Shown here in pieces: positions 7,225 through 15,798 of a DNA stretch of 59,982 nt. Numbering within the stretch: position 1 is the first letter of the stretch; each line of letters starts with the position of its first letter. Both the position numbers and the translations under genes were made by a program. The stretch is from positions 1-59,982 of the IMG/VR virus record IMGVR_UViG_3300035698_017647; one strand, 5' to 3'. This DNA is from a virus. The notes beneath the pieces were generated by a model. It made no database searches. It had not been told where the DNA came from and saw nothing but the letters and a program-made list of their open reading frames with translations.

Positions 7225-7552
7225 ATACTTTAATAGAGATGGAGATGTAATTCCCAAGGATGAATGGAAAGCCCTCCAAAAAGATCCAAACTATGTTCTA
7301 GTAGACAAGGATACTATTATAAGTTCAGTGATTGATATAGAAATCATTACTAGATGGAGAGGAACCGCCGTCCAATATGGTCCCAATGGACCATTAATTT
7401 TCTATACTACCGTAAAAGAAGGAAAAGAATTTTCCTTCTCTAACTATGCAACACTTGGAGAAGCACAGAGAGGTCATGACAACTTGGTGGAAACCAACAC
7501 GGATGACTACGCTAATATCTCACGTTGGAAACAAATAGCACAGGAATTTTAA
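7217..7552 (+). CDS. Hypothetical protein, unassigned
   Basis: 111 residues, starting inside the previous gene's end (ATGTCTGA). It is mixed alpha/beta with WRGTAVQYGPNGPLIFYTT in the middle. No recognisable motif, signal peptide or membrane helix is seen. It precedes the next gene with AAGGAATAAT. Confidence 0.75.
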   Translation: MSEYFNRDGDVIPKDEWKALQKDPNYVLVDKDTIISSVIDIEIITRWRGTAVQYGPNGPLIFYTTVKEGKEFSFSNYATLGEAQRGHDNLVETNTDDYANISRWKQIAQEF

Positions 7553-7561
7553 AGGAATAAT

Positions 7562-8146
7562 ATGATAGAACTAACACCAAAAGCCCAGGCCGAACAGCTA
7601 CTGGCCGAGATCAACAAGGGTAAGAAAGTACACGAATATTTCACCGAGCAGATGAGGAACGACATGCTCATCAGTGGTGAACCCATGGTTCACTGGGAGA
7701 AGAAGTTCAAGATTCACGTTCCAACACAAGATTTATCACCAGCTATAGCAAGACAGGTTGGCATGAACATAATGATTCTTAACGAAGAAGCTACCTTTCT
7801 ATGGAATACAGCTATGGCTCGGTCTCAAATGATTAAGCATGGTAGTGAAGCTATTTTCCTAGGTAAATTCAATATGCTAGTCCAACAGTATAAGGAGCTA
7901 AAGAAACGTCTACCTGCCAAAGATACACTGACAAACCTAGCTAGGATAGATAACTTGAACGTAGAAGCTGCACAAACTCTAGCAGATATCGAAGTTAAGT
8001 TCTGGAAAAGCATTCTGGACCATCTTGGACGTTGCCAAAGCATCCTGAAAAATGCTAGTCTAATGATCTCAACAGAAATGAAACACTCCAGCCTCGAAAG
8101 AGACATGGATTCACGTGAACGAAAAATGGACGGCCAAGGAGGCTAA
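7562..8146 (+). CDS. Hypothetical helical protein
   Basis: 194 residues with a strongly helical, Lys/Glu/Leu/Met-rich sequence and a coiled-coil-like stretch at about residues 95-175 (YKELKKRLPAKDTL onward). No catalytic motif or membrane segment is visible. It is well preceded by AAGGAATAAT. Its stop is separated from the next ATG by a single base. Function unknown. Confidence 0.8.
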   Translation: MIELTPKAQAEQLLAEINKGKKVHEYFTEQMRNDMLISGEPMVHWEKKFKIHVPTQDLSPAIARQVGMNIMILNEEATFLWNTAMARSQMIKHGSEAIFLGKFNMLVQQYKELKKRLPAKDTLTNLARIDNLNVEAAQTLADIEVKFWKSILDHLGRCQSILKNASLMISTEMKHSSLERDMDSRERKMDGQGG

Positions 8147-8147
8147 T

Positions 8148-8486
8148 ATGGAACCAAAAGAAGAAGAGGTAATCGAAAAGACTGAGACAGAAGAGGCACC
8201 TGTACCAAAGGTGGACCTTAATACCCTCAACGTAGGATATGTAGTTGGTATCGATAAATCAGGTAACTTCGTATTTGAACTAATTGGAGAAAATGTAGGG
8301 CTAGTACAGATATTAGGACTCAATACACTTGCAACAGCAAGAGTTAATACAATCCATCAAAAACAACTTATGTTTGGAGATGCCCTCACCGACCAAGTTG
8401 GTCAAGGCCTTCGTATCTTGAATCAAAAACTCGATCAACTTAATGCTTCGATACAAAAGCCTGTGAATAATAAGATCGAAGACTAA
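8148..8486 (+). CDS. Hypothetical small acidic protein
   Basis: 112 residues from the ATG at 8148, chosen over an upstream GTG (8115) because AAGGAGG lies at 8136-8142, a near-ideal distance. The acidic Glu/Pro-rich start (about 1-25) is followed by a strand-rich region (NVGYVVGIDKSGNFVFELIG) and a C-terminal helix. The family is not recognised. It lies just before nrdJ. Confidence 0.78.
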   Translation: MEPKEEEVIEKTETEEAPVPKVDLNTLNVGYVVGIDKSGNFVFELIGENVGLVQILGLNTLATARVNTIHQKQLMFGDALTDQVGQGLRILNQKLDQLNASIQKPVNNKIED

Positions 8487-8494
8487 GGAATATA

Positions 8495-11400
8495 GTGGCA
8501 CCCTTTCATTTATCGGATAGTTTTATTGAAAACTATAAAAAACAAACTCCTGACTTTGGACCAATTGGATTTATAACATACAAAACCAAGTATGCTAGAC
8601 CTATTGAGGGAGAGAATCGTACAGAAGAATGGTGGGAGACTGTACAACGTGTTGTAGAAGGAACGTATAACATTCAGAAAGAGCATTGTGAAAAGCTCCG
8701 TCTCTATTGGAATGGAAGAAAGGCTCAGCACTCTGCACAAGAGATGTATGAGCTAATTTTTTCTTTCAAGTTCCTTCCTCCAGGACGAGGGTTGTGGATG
8801 ATGGGCACCGAGTGTGTTGCTAAGCGTGGTTCTGCTGCCTTGAATAATTGCGCATTTATATCTACTAAAAACATACACTTAGACTTCGCTGACCCCTTTT
8901 GTTTCCTTATGGATATGTCCATGCTGGGAGTAGGTGTTGGAGGAGACACCAAGGGTGCAACAAAGATGAAGGTAAAGGAACCCAGACAGGGTGACTATAC
9001 CTTTGTAGTAGATGACAGTCGAGAAGGTTGGGTAGAATTAACAAGAACATTCATAGATGCTTTCACTGGTAAGGGTTCTATTCCTAAAGAGGTAGACTAC
9101 AATAGAGTAAGACCCGAAGGTGCTCTGCTGAAAACCTTTGGTGGAGTAGCGTCAGGTCCCGGTCCTCTCATCCAACTAATGACAGACATTCAGGAGATTC
9201 TCGAACCACTAGTTGGTGAAGATATTACTAGTACAGCTATTGTTGATTTATTTAATGCTATCGCACGGTGTGTGGTGTCGGGGAATGTCCGCCGCTCTGC
9301 TACTATTATGCTAGGACAGTATGACGACACGAAGTTCCTAGACCTGAAGGATGCAACTAAGAGTAAGCGCCATGAGTTCCTGTGTAGTCAGGAAGGATGG
9401 CGATGGGCATCTAATAATTCCATCTTTGCTAAGATTGGGATGGACTACAATGGTCCGTCTGCACGTACCAAGAAAACAGGTGAAATAGGCTACTTCTGGT
9501 TAGACACAGCTCGAACCAGAGGACGAATGGCTGACCCACCCAACGAACTAGACATGTTAGTAGAGGGATGTAACCCTTGTGTTACTGCAGATACATGGAT
9601 TCATACACCTTATGGTCCTAGACAGGTAAAAGAATTAGTTGGACAAGAATTCTACGCCCAATGCGATGGACAGATTGAATACGCCAACAAGGGATTCTTT
9701 AAAACCAAGGAGAATACACAAGTCTTTAAGCTTCATACCAAGCAAGGCTATTCTGTTAGACTAACAGAAGATCACGAAATAAAAGTACAGAGCCGTGTAG
9801 GTCCATACACTGGGGACGGCTGGATTAAAGCTAAAGATTTGGTGGCTGGACGTGACTACATATACTTATCTGAATGTTGTCTTTCCGGTAGCTGGGAAGG
9901 TGAAGGAAAAAGAGGAGAAGGATATCTATTAGGACTCCTTACTGGAGACGGTACTATCAAAAAGAACAAGGCCGTATTATCTGTTTGGTCTAAAGGTAAT
10001 CCTGGCTACCAGGGAATCCTTGATGAAGTGCTAGAAGCGGTAAAGGATATGCCTGCTAGATCTGACTTCCAAGGATGGACTTCCATTCCGGATAGAGAAG
10101 AATATAGGCTTAGTTTAGTCCACATTGATGGGCTGTGTAACAAATACGATCTTGGAAGAGACAAACAGATCTCTCCTAAAATAGAAAGGGCGTCTCGTCA
10201 GTTCTATCAAGGATTTCTCTGTGGCTTCTTTGATGCAGACGGCTCTGTTCAAGGAACTCAGACTAAGGGTGTAAGTATCAGATTAGGTCAAGCTGACCTG
10301 TCTAGACTTGAAGCAGTACAGCGAATGCTCTTACGAATGAACATCGTTTCAACAATATATAAGAATAGAAAGGAGGCTGGAGAATCCCTTCTTCCAGACG
10401 GCAAAGGTGGACAAAAACTGTATCCAACTAAGGCTATGCATGAGCTAGTTATCTCAGGTGAAAGCATGACCACTTTCAATGAACTAGTTGGATTCGCAGA
10501 CACTCATAAACAAAATCTTCTAACAGAAAAGCTCGGTGCCTATAAACGTAAACTTAATAAAGACAAGTATTTTGCAGAGTTTACAGAGCTTGTTCCAGAT
10601 GGAACTGAAGATGTTTATGATGCTACAGTCGAAGAGATGCATTGTTTTGATGCTAACGGACTTATTGTCCATAACTGTAGTGAGCAGTCCCTCGAGTCAT
10701 ACGAGCTATGTTGTCTAGTAGAAACATTTCCGGCACGTCATGATAACTACAGTGACTATGAGCGAACCCTCAAATTTGCCTACCTTTACGCAAAAACTGT
10801 TACCCTACTGCCAACTCATAACGCCAGAACAAATGCTGTTATGCTACGGAATAGGAGAATCGGTACTAGTCAGTCTGGAATCGCCCAGTCGTTTCGAAGG
10901 CATGGTATTAGAGAACATTATTCCTGGTGCGATAGAGGTTACTCGTATCTTAGAAGCTTGGACCGTGTTTATTCTAGATGGCTATGTACTCCTGAATCCA
11001 ATAAAATCACGAGCGTCAAACCCTCTGGTACAGTATCGCTTCTCTGTGGAGCTACTCCTGGAGTTCATTTCCCCATCTCCGAGTACTACTGGAGAGTCCA
11101 ACGATTCCAATCTAATTCTCCCTTCGTCGAACCGCTTCGCAGAGCTGGATATCGAATAGAGAAGGCCGAAGGACACAACACTGTTTGTGTCTACTTCCCT
11201 GTGAAAGAGAGAGACTTCTTCCGTAGCAGTGAGGATGCCTCTATGTGGGAGAAATTAGAAATCACTGCCCAGATGCAGCACTGGTGGGCCGACAATCAAG
11301 TGTCTGTAACAATTACATTCAAACCAGAGGAGGCTGCGGACATTCCCCTAGCCTTACAGCTATATGAGACACGACTGAAGTCAGTAAGCTTCATGCCCCT

Positions 11401-11596
11401 GACAACCTTAGATGAATATAAGAAGATGGGATATGAACATCCTCCCTATCAATCAATGACTAAAAAGGAGTATGAGGCTGCTAAGAAGAAACTAAAGCCA
11501 ATCAAGATAAAAACAAACGCAACAGATGGTTTCAAGAAACTATTCTGTGACGGAGATACTTGCGAGCTTCCAAATATAGATGAACGAAAGGTATAA
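8495..11596 (+). CDS. nrdJ: Class II ribonucleotide reductase (NrdJ) with intein
   Basis: 1033 residues, of which 366 (residues 362-727) are an intein; the spliced enzyme is about 667 residues, close to monomeric adenosylcobalamin-dependent ribonucleoside-triphosphate reductases. Visible motifs: ALNNCAFISTKN (first redox cysteine region), ATIMLGQ, NP/CSEQSL (active-site loop carrying the radical cysteine), VKPSGTVSLLCGATPGVH, and a C-terminal CDGDTC pair for thiol exchange. It reduces ribonucleotides for phage DNA synthesis, using B12 and needing no small subunit; none is seen nearby. The start is GTG at 8495 with AAGGA upstream. The intein sits exactly between NP and the catalytic Cys. Confidence 0.93.
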   Translation: MAPFHLSDSFIENYKKQTPDFGPIGFITYKTKYARPIEGENRTEEWWETVQRVVEGTYNIQKEHCEKLRLYWNGRKAQHSAQEMYELIFSFKFLPPGRGLWMMGTECVAKRGSAALNNCAFISTKNIHLDFADPFCFLMDMSMLGVGVGGDTKGATKMKVKEPRQGDYTFVVDDSREGWVELTRTFIDAFTGKGSIPKEVDYNRVRPEGALLKTFGGVASGPGPLIQLMTDIQEILEPLVGEDITSTAIVDLFNAIARCVVSGNVRRSATIMLGQYDDTKFLDLKDATKSKRHEFLCSQEGWRWASNNSIFAKIGMDYNGPSARTKKTGEIGYFWLDTARTRGRMADPPNELDMLVEGCNPCVTADTWIHTPYGPRQVKELVGQEFYAQCDGQIEYANKGFFKTKENTQVFKLHTKQGYSVRLTEDHEIKVQSRVGPYTGDGWIKAKDLVAGRDYIYLSECCLSGSWEGEGKRGEGYLLGLLTGDGTIKKNKAVLSVWSKGNPGYQGILDEVLEAVKDMPARSDFQGWTSIPDREEYRLSLVHIDGLCNKYDLGRDKQISPKIERASRQFYQGFLCGFFDADGSVQGTQTKGVSIRLGQADLSRLEAVQRMLLRMNIVSTIYKNRKEAGESLLPDGKGGQKLYPTKAMHELVISGESMTTFNELVGFADTHKQNLLTEKLGAYKRKLNKDKYFAEFTELVPDGTEDVYDATVEEMHCFDANGLIVHNCSEQSLESYELCCLVETFPARHDNYSDYERTLKFAYLYAKTVTLLPTHNARTNAVMLRNRRIGTSQSGIAQSFRRHGIREHYSWCDRGYSYLRSLDRVYSRWLCTPESNKITSVKPSGTVSLLCGATPGVHFPISEYYWRVQRFQSNSPFVEPLRRAGYRIEKAEGHNTVCVYFPVKERDFFRSSEDASMWEKLEITAQMQHWWADNQVSVTITFKPEEAADIPLALQLYETRLKSVSFMPLTTLDEYKKMGYEHPPYQSMTKKEYEAAKKKLKPIKIKTNATDGFKKLFCDGDTCELPNIDERKV
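9578..10675 (+). mobile_element. LAGLIDADG intein in NrdJ
   Basis: 366 residues, from CVTADTWIHT (block A) to FDANGLIVHN (block G), followed by +1 Cys. Block B appears as VRLTEDHEI. Two LAGLIDADG-type motifs, YLLGLLTGDGTI and FLCGFFDADGS, mark a homing endonuclease that appears intact. The +1 nucleophile is the extein Cys that should carry the NrdJ thiyl radical, so an unspliced enzyme cannot work. Confidence 0.93.
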
Positions 11597-11909
11597 CAGA
11601 GACCATCACTACGGTACCATCTCCTTTCATCTATCGGATTTTCACCCGACTAGCCAACAGTGCCGCTACTTGGCATTGAAGGTATTGGAACAAGCAGTTA
11701 GAGAATACTGTTCACTGTTTAAATCAGAAGTACCCAGTGAACACTCCATATGGGAACTAGCACGAGACTTTTTATTTGATGACAACTATCGTTTCATGTG
11801 GGGAGAACTTGAAGTCTCTCTGGAAGAGTTCCTGGATATGATTGACCTAGATATAAGCTGGGTCAGAACACAAACCCAGCGAAAGTTTAAACGAGGTAAG
11901 AATGGCTAA
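11580..11909 (+). CDS. Hypothetical acidic protein
   Basis: 109 residues, overlapping the end of nrdJ by 17 bases and the start of recA by eight, so translationally coupled to both. Rich in Asp, Glu, Trp and Tyr, helical, with a basic C-terminal tail (QRKFKRGKNG). No family recognised. Confidence 0.75.
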   Translation: MNERYNRDHHYGTISFHLSDFHPTSQQCRYLALKVLEQAVREYCSLFKSEVPSEHSIWELARDFLFDDNYRFMWGELEVSLEEFLDMIDLDISWVRTQTQRKFKRGKNG

Positions 11910-12894
11910 TGAAGATGAGAATAGAGATAAAGCAACACAACTAGCACTAGATGCAATCAAGGAAGCTTTCGGTGCTGGTGCAGTAATGTTTGGTCCAGAC
12001 CAGGTGATTCCCAACGTAGAATTCATTTCATCAGGATGTATGGGTATCGATAAGGTTCTAGGTGGCGGTTGGGGGAAGGGTAGAATTGCTGAAATATTTG
12101 GTCCAGAATCCAGCGGAAAGACCACGTTGTGTCTCCATGCTATTGCTGCAGCTCAGAAGAGGGGTGAGCAAGCAGTCTTCATCGACGTAGAGCATGCGTT
12201 TGACCCTACCTATGCAGAAGCATTAGGTATTAACATTGAGAAGCTCATGATTAGTCAGCCCAACTCTGGTGAAGAAGCTCTCCGAATCGCAGAAACACTA
12301 GCCCCTGTCGTAGACTTAATTATCATTGACTCCGTGTCAGCACTACTACCTCAAGCAGAAATTGACAAGGAGATTGGTGATGCAACTGTAGGACGACAAG
12401 CAGGACTGATGTCAGCAGGGATGCGTAAGCTAGCTCCCAAGTGTAGCAAATGTAATTGTACTCTTATTTTCGTTAATCAAATTCGAATGAAGATTGGTGT
12501 AATGTTCGGCAGTCCTGAAACTACAAGTGGTGGTCAGGCTCTCAAATTCTATTCCTCACAACGTGTAGATATCCGCCGTAAAGATGCTGTTAAAGATGGT
12601 ACTGACCTGATTGGTAATAAAACTAAGGTCAGAGTTATTAAGAACAAGCTTGCTAAACCTTTCAGAGAAGTCTTTGTAATCATCAAGTATGGAGAAGGCA
12701 TCGACCTCGTTGCTGACCTACTCGAAATGTCAGTAGAGGCAGGCTTCACAAAGAAGGCAGGCTCCTGGTACTCTCGAGGAGAACAGAGACTAGGTCAAGG
12801 AGCTACTGGAGTAGGCAACTTTCTCAAAGAGAATCCTGACATTCTTAACACAATGTGGAGAGAACTTGCTCCAGCAAAGGCCGAAGATGCCTAA
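11902..12894 (+). CDS. recA: RecA recombinase
   Basis: 330 residues, slightly shorter than bacterial RecA (about 350). Walker A GPESSGKT is at residues 67-74; QAVFIDVEHAFDP follows (the family's FIDAEHALDP), Walker B LIIIDSVSALLP, loop L1/L2 regions GDATVGRQAGLMS and ETTSGGQALKFYSS, and the conserved VFVNQIR-like IFVNQIRMKIG. It forms filaments on single-stranded DNA and promotes strand exchange in recombination-dependent replication and repair. It is closer to bacterial RecA than to T4 UvsX in these motifs. It overlaps the genes on both sides. Confidence 0.95.
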   Translation: MANEDENRDKATQLALDAIKEAFGAGAVMFGPDQVIPNVEFISSGCMGIDKVLGGGWGKGRIAEIFGPESSGKTTLCLHAIAAAQKRGEQAVFIDVEHAFDPTYAEALGINIEKLMISQPNSGEEALRIAETLAPVVDLIIIDSVSALLPQAEIDKEIGDATVGRQAGLMSAGMRKLAPKCSKCNCTLIFVNQIRMKIGVMFGSPETTSGGQALKFYSSQRVDIRRKDAVKDGTDLIGNKTKVRVIKNKLAKPFREVFVIIKYGEGIDLVADLLEMSVEAGFTKKAGSWYSRGEQRLGQGATGVGNFLKENPDILNTMWRELAPAKAEDA

Positions 12895-13195
12895 ACCACC
12901 ACTAAGACTAGTTAATCTCGAAGAACGTGTCCGTCTCGAAGAGACAGATAGAATCAAAGAACAACTCAAGTGGTTAGACGAAATGCGTAAGACTCTTGAG
13001 GAAGGTAGAATTAATCAATTACAAATCTGCTATGATGAGAAGTTTGTAAAACCAGACGAAGATGGTGATGAAGGTAAGACCCACTCTCTATCTTGGAATA
13101 TCACAGATAACATAGATCAAGCAGTTGGATACGCTGAACGCTACAAGCAGCACATGGTATTCATGGCTGAAATGGACGAGGAAGAAGATTGGTAA
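12887..13195 (+). CDS. Hypothetical acidic protein after recA
   Basis: 102 residues from the ATG at 12887 that overlaps the recA stop; a TTG at 12866 is a weaker alternative. Helical, charged, with an acidic end (EMDEEEDW). It could be a small recombination accessory protein from its position, but no motif supports this. Confidence 0.7.
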   Translation: MPKPPLRLVNLEERVRLEETDRIKEQLKWLDEMRKTLEEGRINQLQICYDEKFVKPDEDGDEGKTHSLSWNITDNIDQAVGYAERYKQHMVFMAEMDEEEDW

Positions 13196-13503
13196 TGAAG
13201 AGAACACTCAAGGTAATCCCATTCGTAGACAAAGAAAAGGTTAGAAACCTGGCCATCGTCCGTATCACTAAGGATCCCAAGAAGAATAATCCCGGCCACG
13301 ACACTGACTTTAAGCTCATGGTTTCAGGAAAAGATGGCAAGTGGATGGCACCAGGGGAAATGACCGAAAATGATATGATGTTTTTAGCTATCAATATTTT
13401 ATTTACGACTACACTTCCTGAACAATATATTAAACAGTTGGATGATATCCCAGAAGATAAAGCAACCGAATCCAGGTGGGAGGCAGTAGCAGATGACCTT
13501 TAG
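13195..13503 (+). CDS. Hypothetical protein
   Basis: 102 residues starting at the ATG in TAATG shared with the previous stop. The strand-rich N-terminus (KVRNLAIVRITKDP) is followed by a helical C-terminal half. It overlaps the next gene by 11 bases. Not recognised. Confidence 0.75.
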   Translation: MKRTLKVIPFVDKEKVRNLAIVRITKDPKKNNPGHDTDFKLMVSGKDGKWMAPGEMTENDMMFLAINILFTTTLPEQYIKQLDDIPEDKATESRWEAVADDL

Positions 13504-14182
13504 AAAAGAACACCCAAGCTTTGGGATGATAAAATTTAGCCGTATTCAAGGCAATCCAGGCAAAATGTTTGGTTCTGAACTACCACAACACGGTCACTTC
13601 ATTGAGCTGGCCATCTTACCAGGTAAACGATATCGTTCTTGCAACACTACAAACTATATGGGAGATCACAGACGAGGGTTAATTAGTGTATGGCTAAGTA
13701 CTGCCCAATTTGCTGATCTGATTACCAATATGAATGTTGGCGACGGAGTGCCATGTACTGTTAGTCGCTTCAACGGTGAACTAGTGGAGCGCGTCCCTTC
13801 TGACGAACAAACAAACGCTGAGAGAATTGAATCCGACTTCAAAGAAAAGGTGGGAAGTCTTATTCAATCTCTGACTGAGGAGTCTAACAAGGCACAAGAA
13901 CTTCTTCTCAAGAAGGGTGCCATGTCAATGAAAGCAAGAAGAGAAGTTGTTGAACATCTAGAACGAATCCACAGAGAAATTGGCAGCAATATTCCATTTG
14001 TTTTACGTTGTTTCCAAGAGGCAACAGAGAAGACATCTACACATGCCAAAGCAGAGCTTGATGCAATGATAACTCAGGCTATACAGAGTACTGGTCTCAA
14101 AGCTCTAGCAGAGGGTTCTTTCAACGAAGAGGATACAAAACGTTTACTACTTGCTCCAGAAGACAAAGGTTCTGATGAGTAA
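13493..14182 (+). CDS. Hypothetical protein with OB-like N-terminus and helical C-terminus
   Basis: 229 residues. The first 100 residues alternate strands and glycine turns (PSFGMIKFSRIQGNPG, HFIELAIL, GLISVWLS); the rest is helical with charged coiled-coil character (about 105-205). The position just upstream of the polymerase and the fold pattern would suit a nucleic-acid-binding accessory protein, but this is inference. It ends eight bases inside the polymerase start. Confidence 0.75.
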   Translation: MTFRKEHPSFGMIKFSRIQGNPGKMFGSELPQHGHFIELAILPGKRYRSCNTTNYMGDHRRGLISVWLSTAQFADLITNMNVGDGVPCTVSRFNGELVERVPSDEQTNAERIESDFKEKVGSLIQSLTEESNKAQELLLKKGAMSMKARREVVEHLERIHREIGSNIPFVLRCFQEATEKTSTHAKAELDAMITQAIQSTGLKALAEGSFNEEDTKRLLLAPEDKGSDE

Positions 14183-15149
14183 GAAAGATTTTGTTCATCT
14201 CCATGTCCACACCGAGTATTCATTACTAGATGGAATTAATAAGGTTGATAAGCTGTGCCAACACGTCAAGGACTCTGGTATGAAGGCATGTGCCATCACT
14301 GACCATGGTGTTATGGGTGGTATCGTTGAATTCTACAAGGCAGCTACCAAGGTAGGTATTAAACCTATTCTAGGTGTTGAAGCCTATGTTACATGGGATG
14401 AAGATGGTCTGGAGAATACAAATAAGACTAGAGATAATGCCCACCTCGTCATGCTTGCCCAGTCCGAACACGGACTCAATAACATTATTAGTCTCACCAA
14501 CAAGGCGTTTCTGAACAACTTCTATTATAAACCACGGGTATCGGTGAACAACCTAGGAGACCATAACACTAATGACATTATTGCTACTTCTGCTTGCTTG
14601 GGTGGGGTTATCTGTAAAGCTGGTATACGCGACGAAGAAACCAAGACGTTTAAAGATCCAGAAGGTATATGCCAAAGCAGATTAGAAATGTTTGCAAAGC
14701 TATTCCCAGGGAGGTTCTATGCAGAGGTGCAAGACTTTCCTAAATCATGGGCACAAGTAGCATACAATGAATGGCTCATTAAGGCTGCTCGAGAGATGAA
14801 TATTCCTCTAATCATTACGTGTGATGCTCACTTCCTGACCAAGGATGATTTTGAGACACATCGTCTCATTATGTCAAAGAATACTGGAAAGTTTCTCAAT
14901 GAATATGATGCCGACGATGATGGTCTGTTCTACTATCCTGAACACTGTATTCGTACGTCGGAAGACATGTATGAAGCAGCTTGCAAGATGGGTGTAGAAG
15001 AAGCATTCTCAAACACGAAAGAGATAGCCAAGCAGTGTAACGTAGAGCTTACACTGGGAGAGTATAAGTTCCCGCATTTTGACATCGCAGCGGAGAGCGA
15101 CTATCAGGAATTCCTTGAATGGCAAAAAAACAATACAAATATCCAATAA
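14175..15149 (+). CDS. dnaE: DNA polymerase III alpha, PHP-domain fragment
   Basis: 324 residues from the ATG at 14175. This is the N-terminal PHP domain of DnaE as a separate polypeptide. The metal-ligand signatures appear intact: HLHVHTEYS (HxH), AITDHGVMGG (DH), ILGVEAYV (E), DNAHLVML (H), TSACLGG and ITCDAHFL (DxH). In bacteria such intact PHP domains can have 3'-5' proofreading exonuclease activity. The frame stops soon after HFDIAAESDYQEFLEW, exactly where a normal DnaE would continue into the palm/thumb region. The next DnaE segment is encoded from 15388, after a small unrelated ORF. Noncovalent assembly with the other fragments is inferred. Confidence 0.9.
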   Translation: MSKKDFVHLHVHTEYSLLDGINKVDKLCQHVKDSGMKACAITDHGVMGGIVEFYKAATKVGIKPILGVEAYVTWDEDGLENTNKTRDNAHLVMLAQSEHGLNNIISLTNKAFLNNFYYKPRVSVNNLGDHNTNDIIATSACLGGVICKAGIRDEETKTFKDPEGICQSRLEMFAKLFPGRFYAEVQDFPKSWAQVAYNEWLIKAAREMNIPLIITCDAHFLTKDDFETHRLIMSKNTGKFLNEYDADDDGLFYYPEHCIRTSEDMYEAACKMGVEEAFSNTKEIAKQCNVELTLGEYKFPHFDIAAESDYQEFLEWQKNNTNIQ

Positions 15150-15391
15150 ACGTTCTTCTTGGAGAAGAAGACCTGGTTTTCTTAGACGGAAAACTTCTGA
15201 TTCCCTTCAAACATTATACGTATGAATCAGATCAATATGGCACAGCGTTGTTATTTAACCATACTTTTATTGAAGGTGATTACCTCCAAATTATTATTGG
15301 TGGAACATCTAGATTTATCTTTGAATTTCAAGACGGAAACTTTATTGATAAGTCAGGAGATAAACCAGGCGGACTAAAAGGACGAGTATGA
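15119..15391 (+). CDS. 90-residue protein lodged between DnaE fragments
   Basis: 90 residues. Its ATG overlaps the end of the PHP fragment by 31 bases, and its TGA overlaps the next ATG (ATGA at 15388-15391), so it is translationally coupled on both sides. It is beta-rich: EEDLVFLDGKLLIPFKHYTY then FIEGDYLQIIIGG. This recalls the small beta modules (hhhNGhhLxxGxDYxhxxxxhxF, GDxhxh) common in phage structural proteins. It could equally be a polymerase-bridging subunit. No homology to DnaE is seen. Confidence 0.75.
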   Translation: MAKKQYKYPINVLLGEEDLVFLDGKLLIPFKHYTYESDQYGTALLFNHTFIEGDYLQIIIGGTSRFIFEFQDGNFIDKSGDKPGGLKGRV

Positions 15392-15795
15392 ATCAACTCG
15401 ACAAATTCTTTGTATTCAAGTGCGAGAAAGGCCTCGAGAGTAGAGGCCTAGCAGGTAAGCCTGAGTATGAAGAGAGACTTAAATTTGAGATGGATACCAT
15501 CCTTCGAATGGGATTTCCATCCTATTTCCTTATCGTTCAGGACTTTATTAATTGGGCTAAGAGGAACAATATCTATGTAGGTGGTGGTCGAGGCTCAGCT
15601 GCTGGCTGTCTTGCTTCCTACTGTATGAACATTACGAATCTAGATCCAATCAAATGGAACCTATTGTTCGAGAGATTTCTCAATCCAGATAGAATGGGTA
15701 CTCCAGATATAACTACAACAGAATTATCAATCCAAGAATTTAGTAAAAAGATACTACCTTCTATTGACAGAGATATAGATATAGACTATTATTAA
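15388..15795 (+). CDS. dnaE: DNA polymerase III alpha, first palm fragment
   Basis: 135 residues continuing DnaE: YEERLKFEMDTILRMGFPSY, FLIVQDFINWAKRNN, then VGGGRGSAAG (family GPGRGSxxG) and LLFERFLNPDRMGTPD. A normal DnaE would go almost at once into PDxDxDF with two catalytic Asp. Here the frame instead continues about 30 residues and stops at TAA, three bases before a LAGLIDADG gene. The catalytic Asp pair is on the next fragment (16550-19081). Neither intein ends nor enough noncoding space for a group I ribozyme are visible at the break, so separate polypeptides are a serious possibility. Confidence 0.85.
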   Translation: MNQLDKFFVFKCEKGLESRGLAGKPEYEERLKFEMDTILRMGFPSYFLIVQDFINWAKRNNIYVGGGRGSAAGCLASYCMNITNLDPIKWNLLFERFLNPDRMGTPDITTTELSIQEFSKKILPSIDRDIDIDYY

Positions 15796-15798
15796 TAG

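Noticed and set aside
10536-11159. Rightward frames in the last third of nrdJ
   Set aside because: They sit in an alternative register over clear NrdJ motifs and lack ribosome sites.
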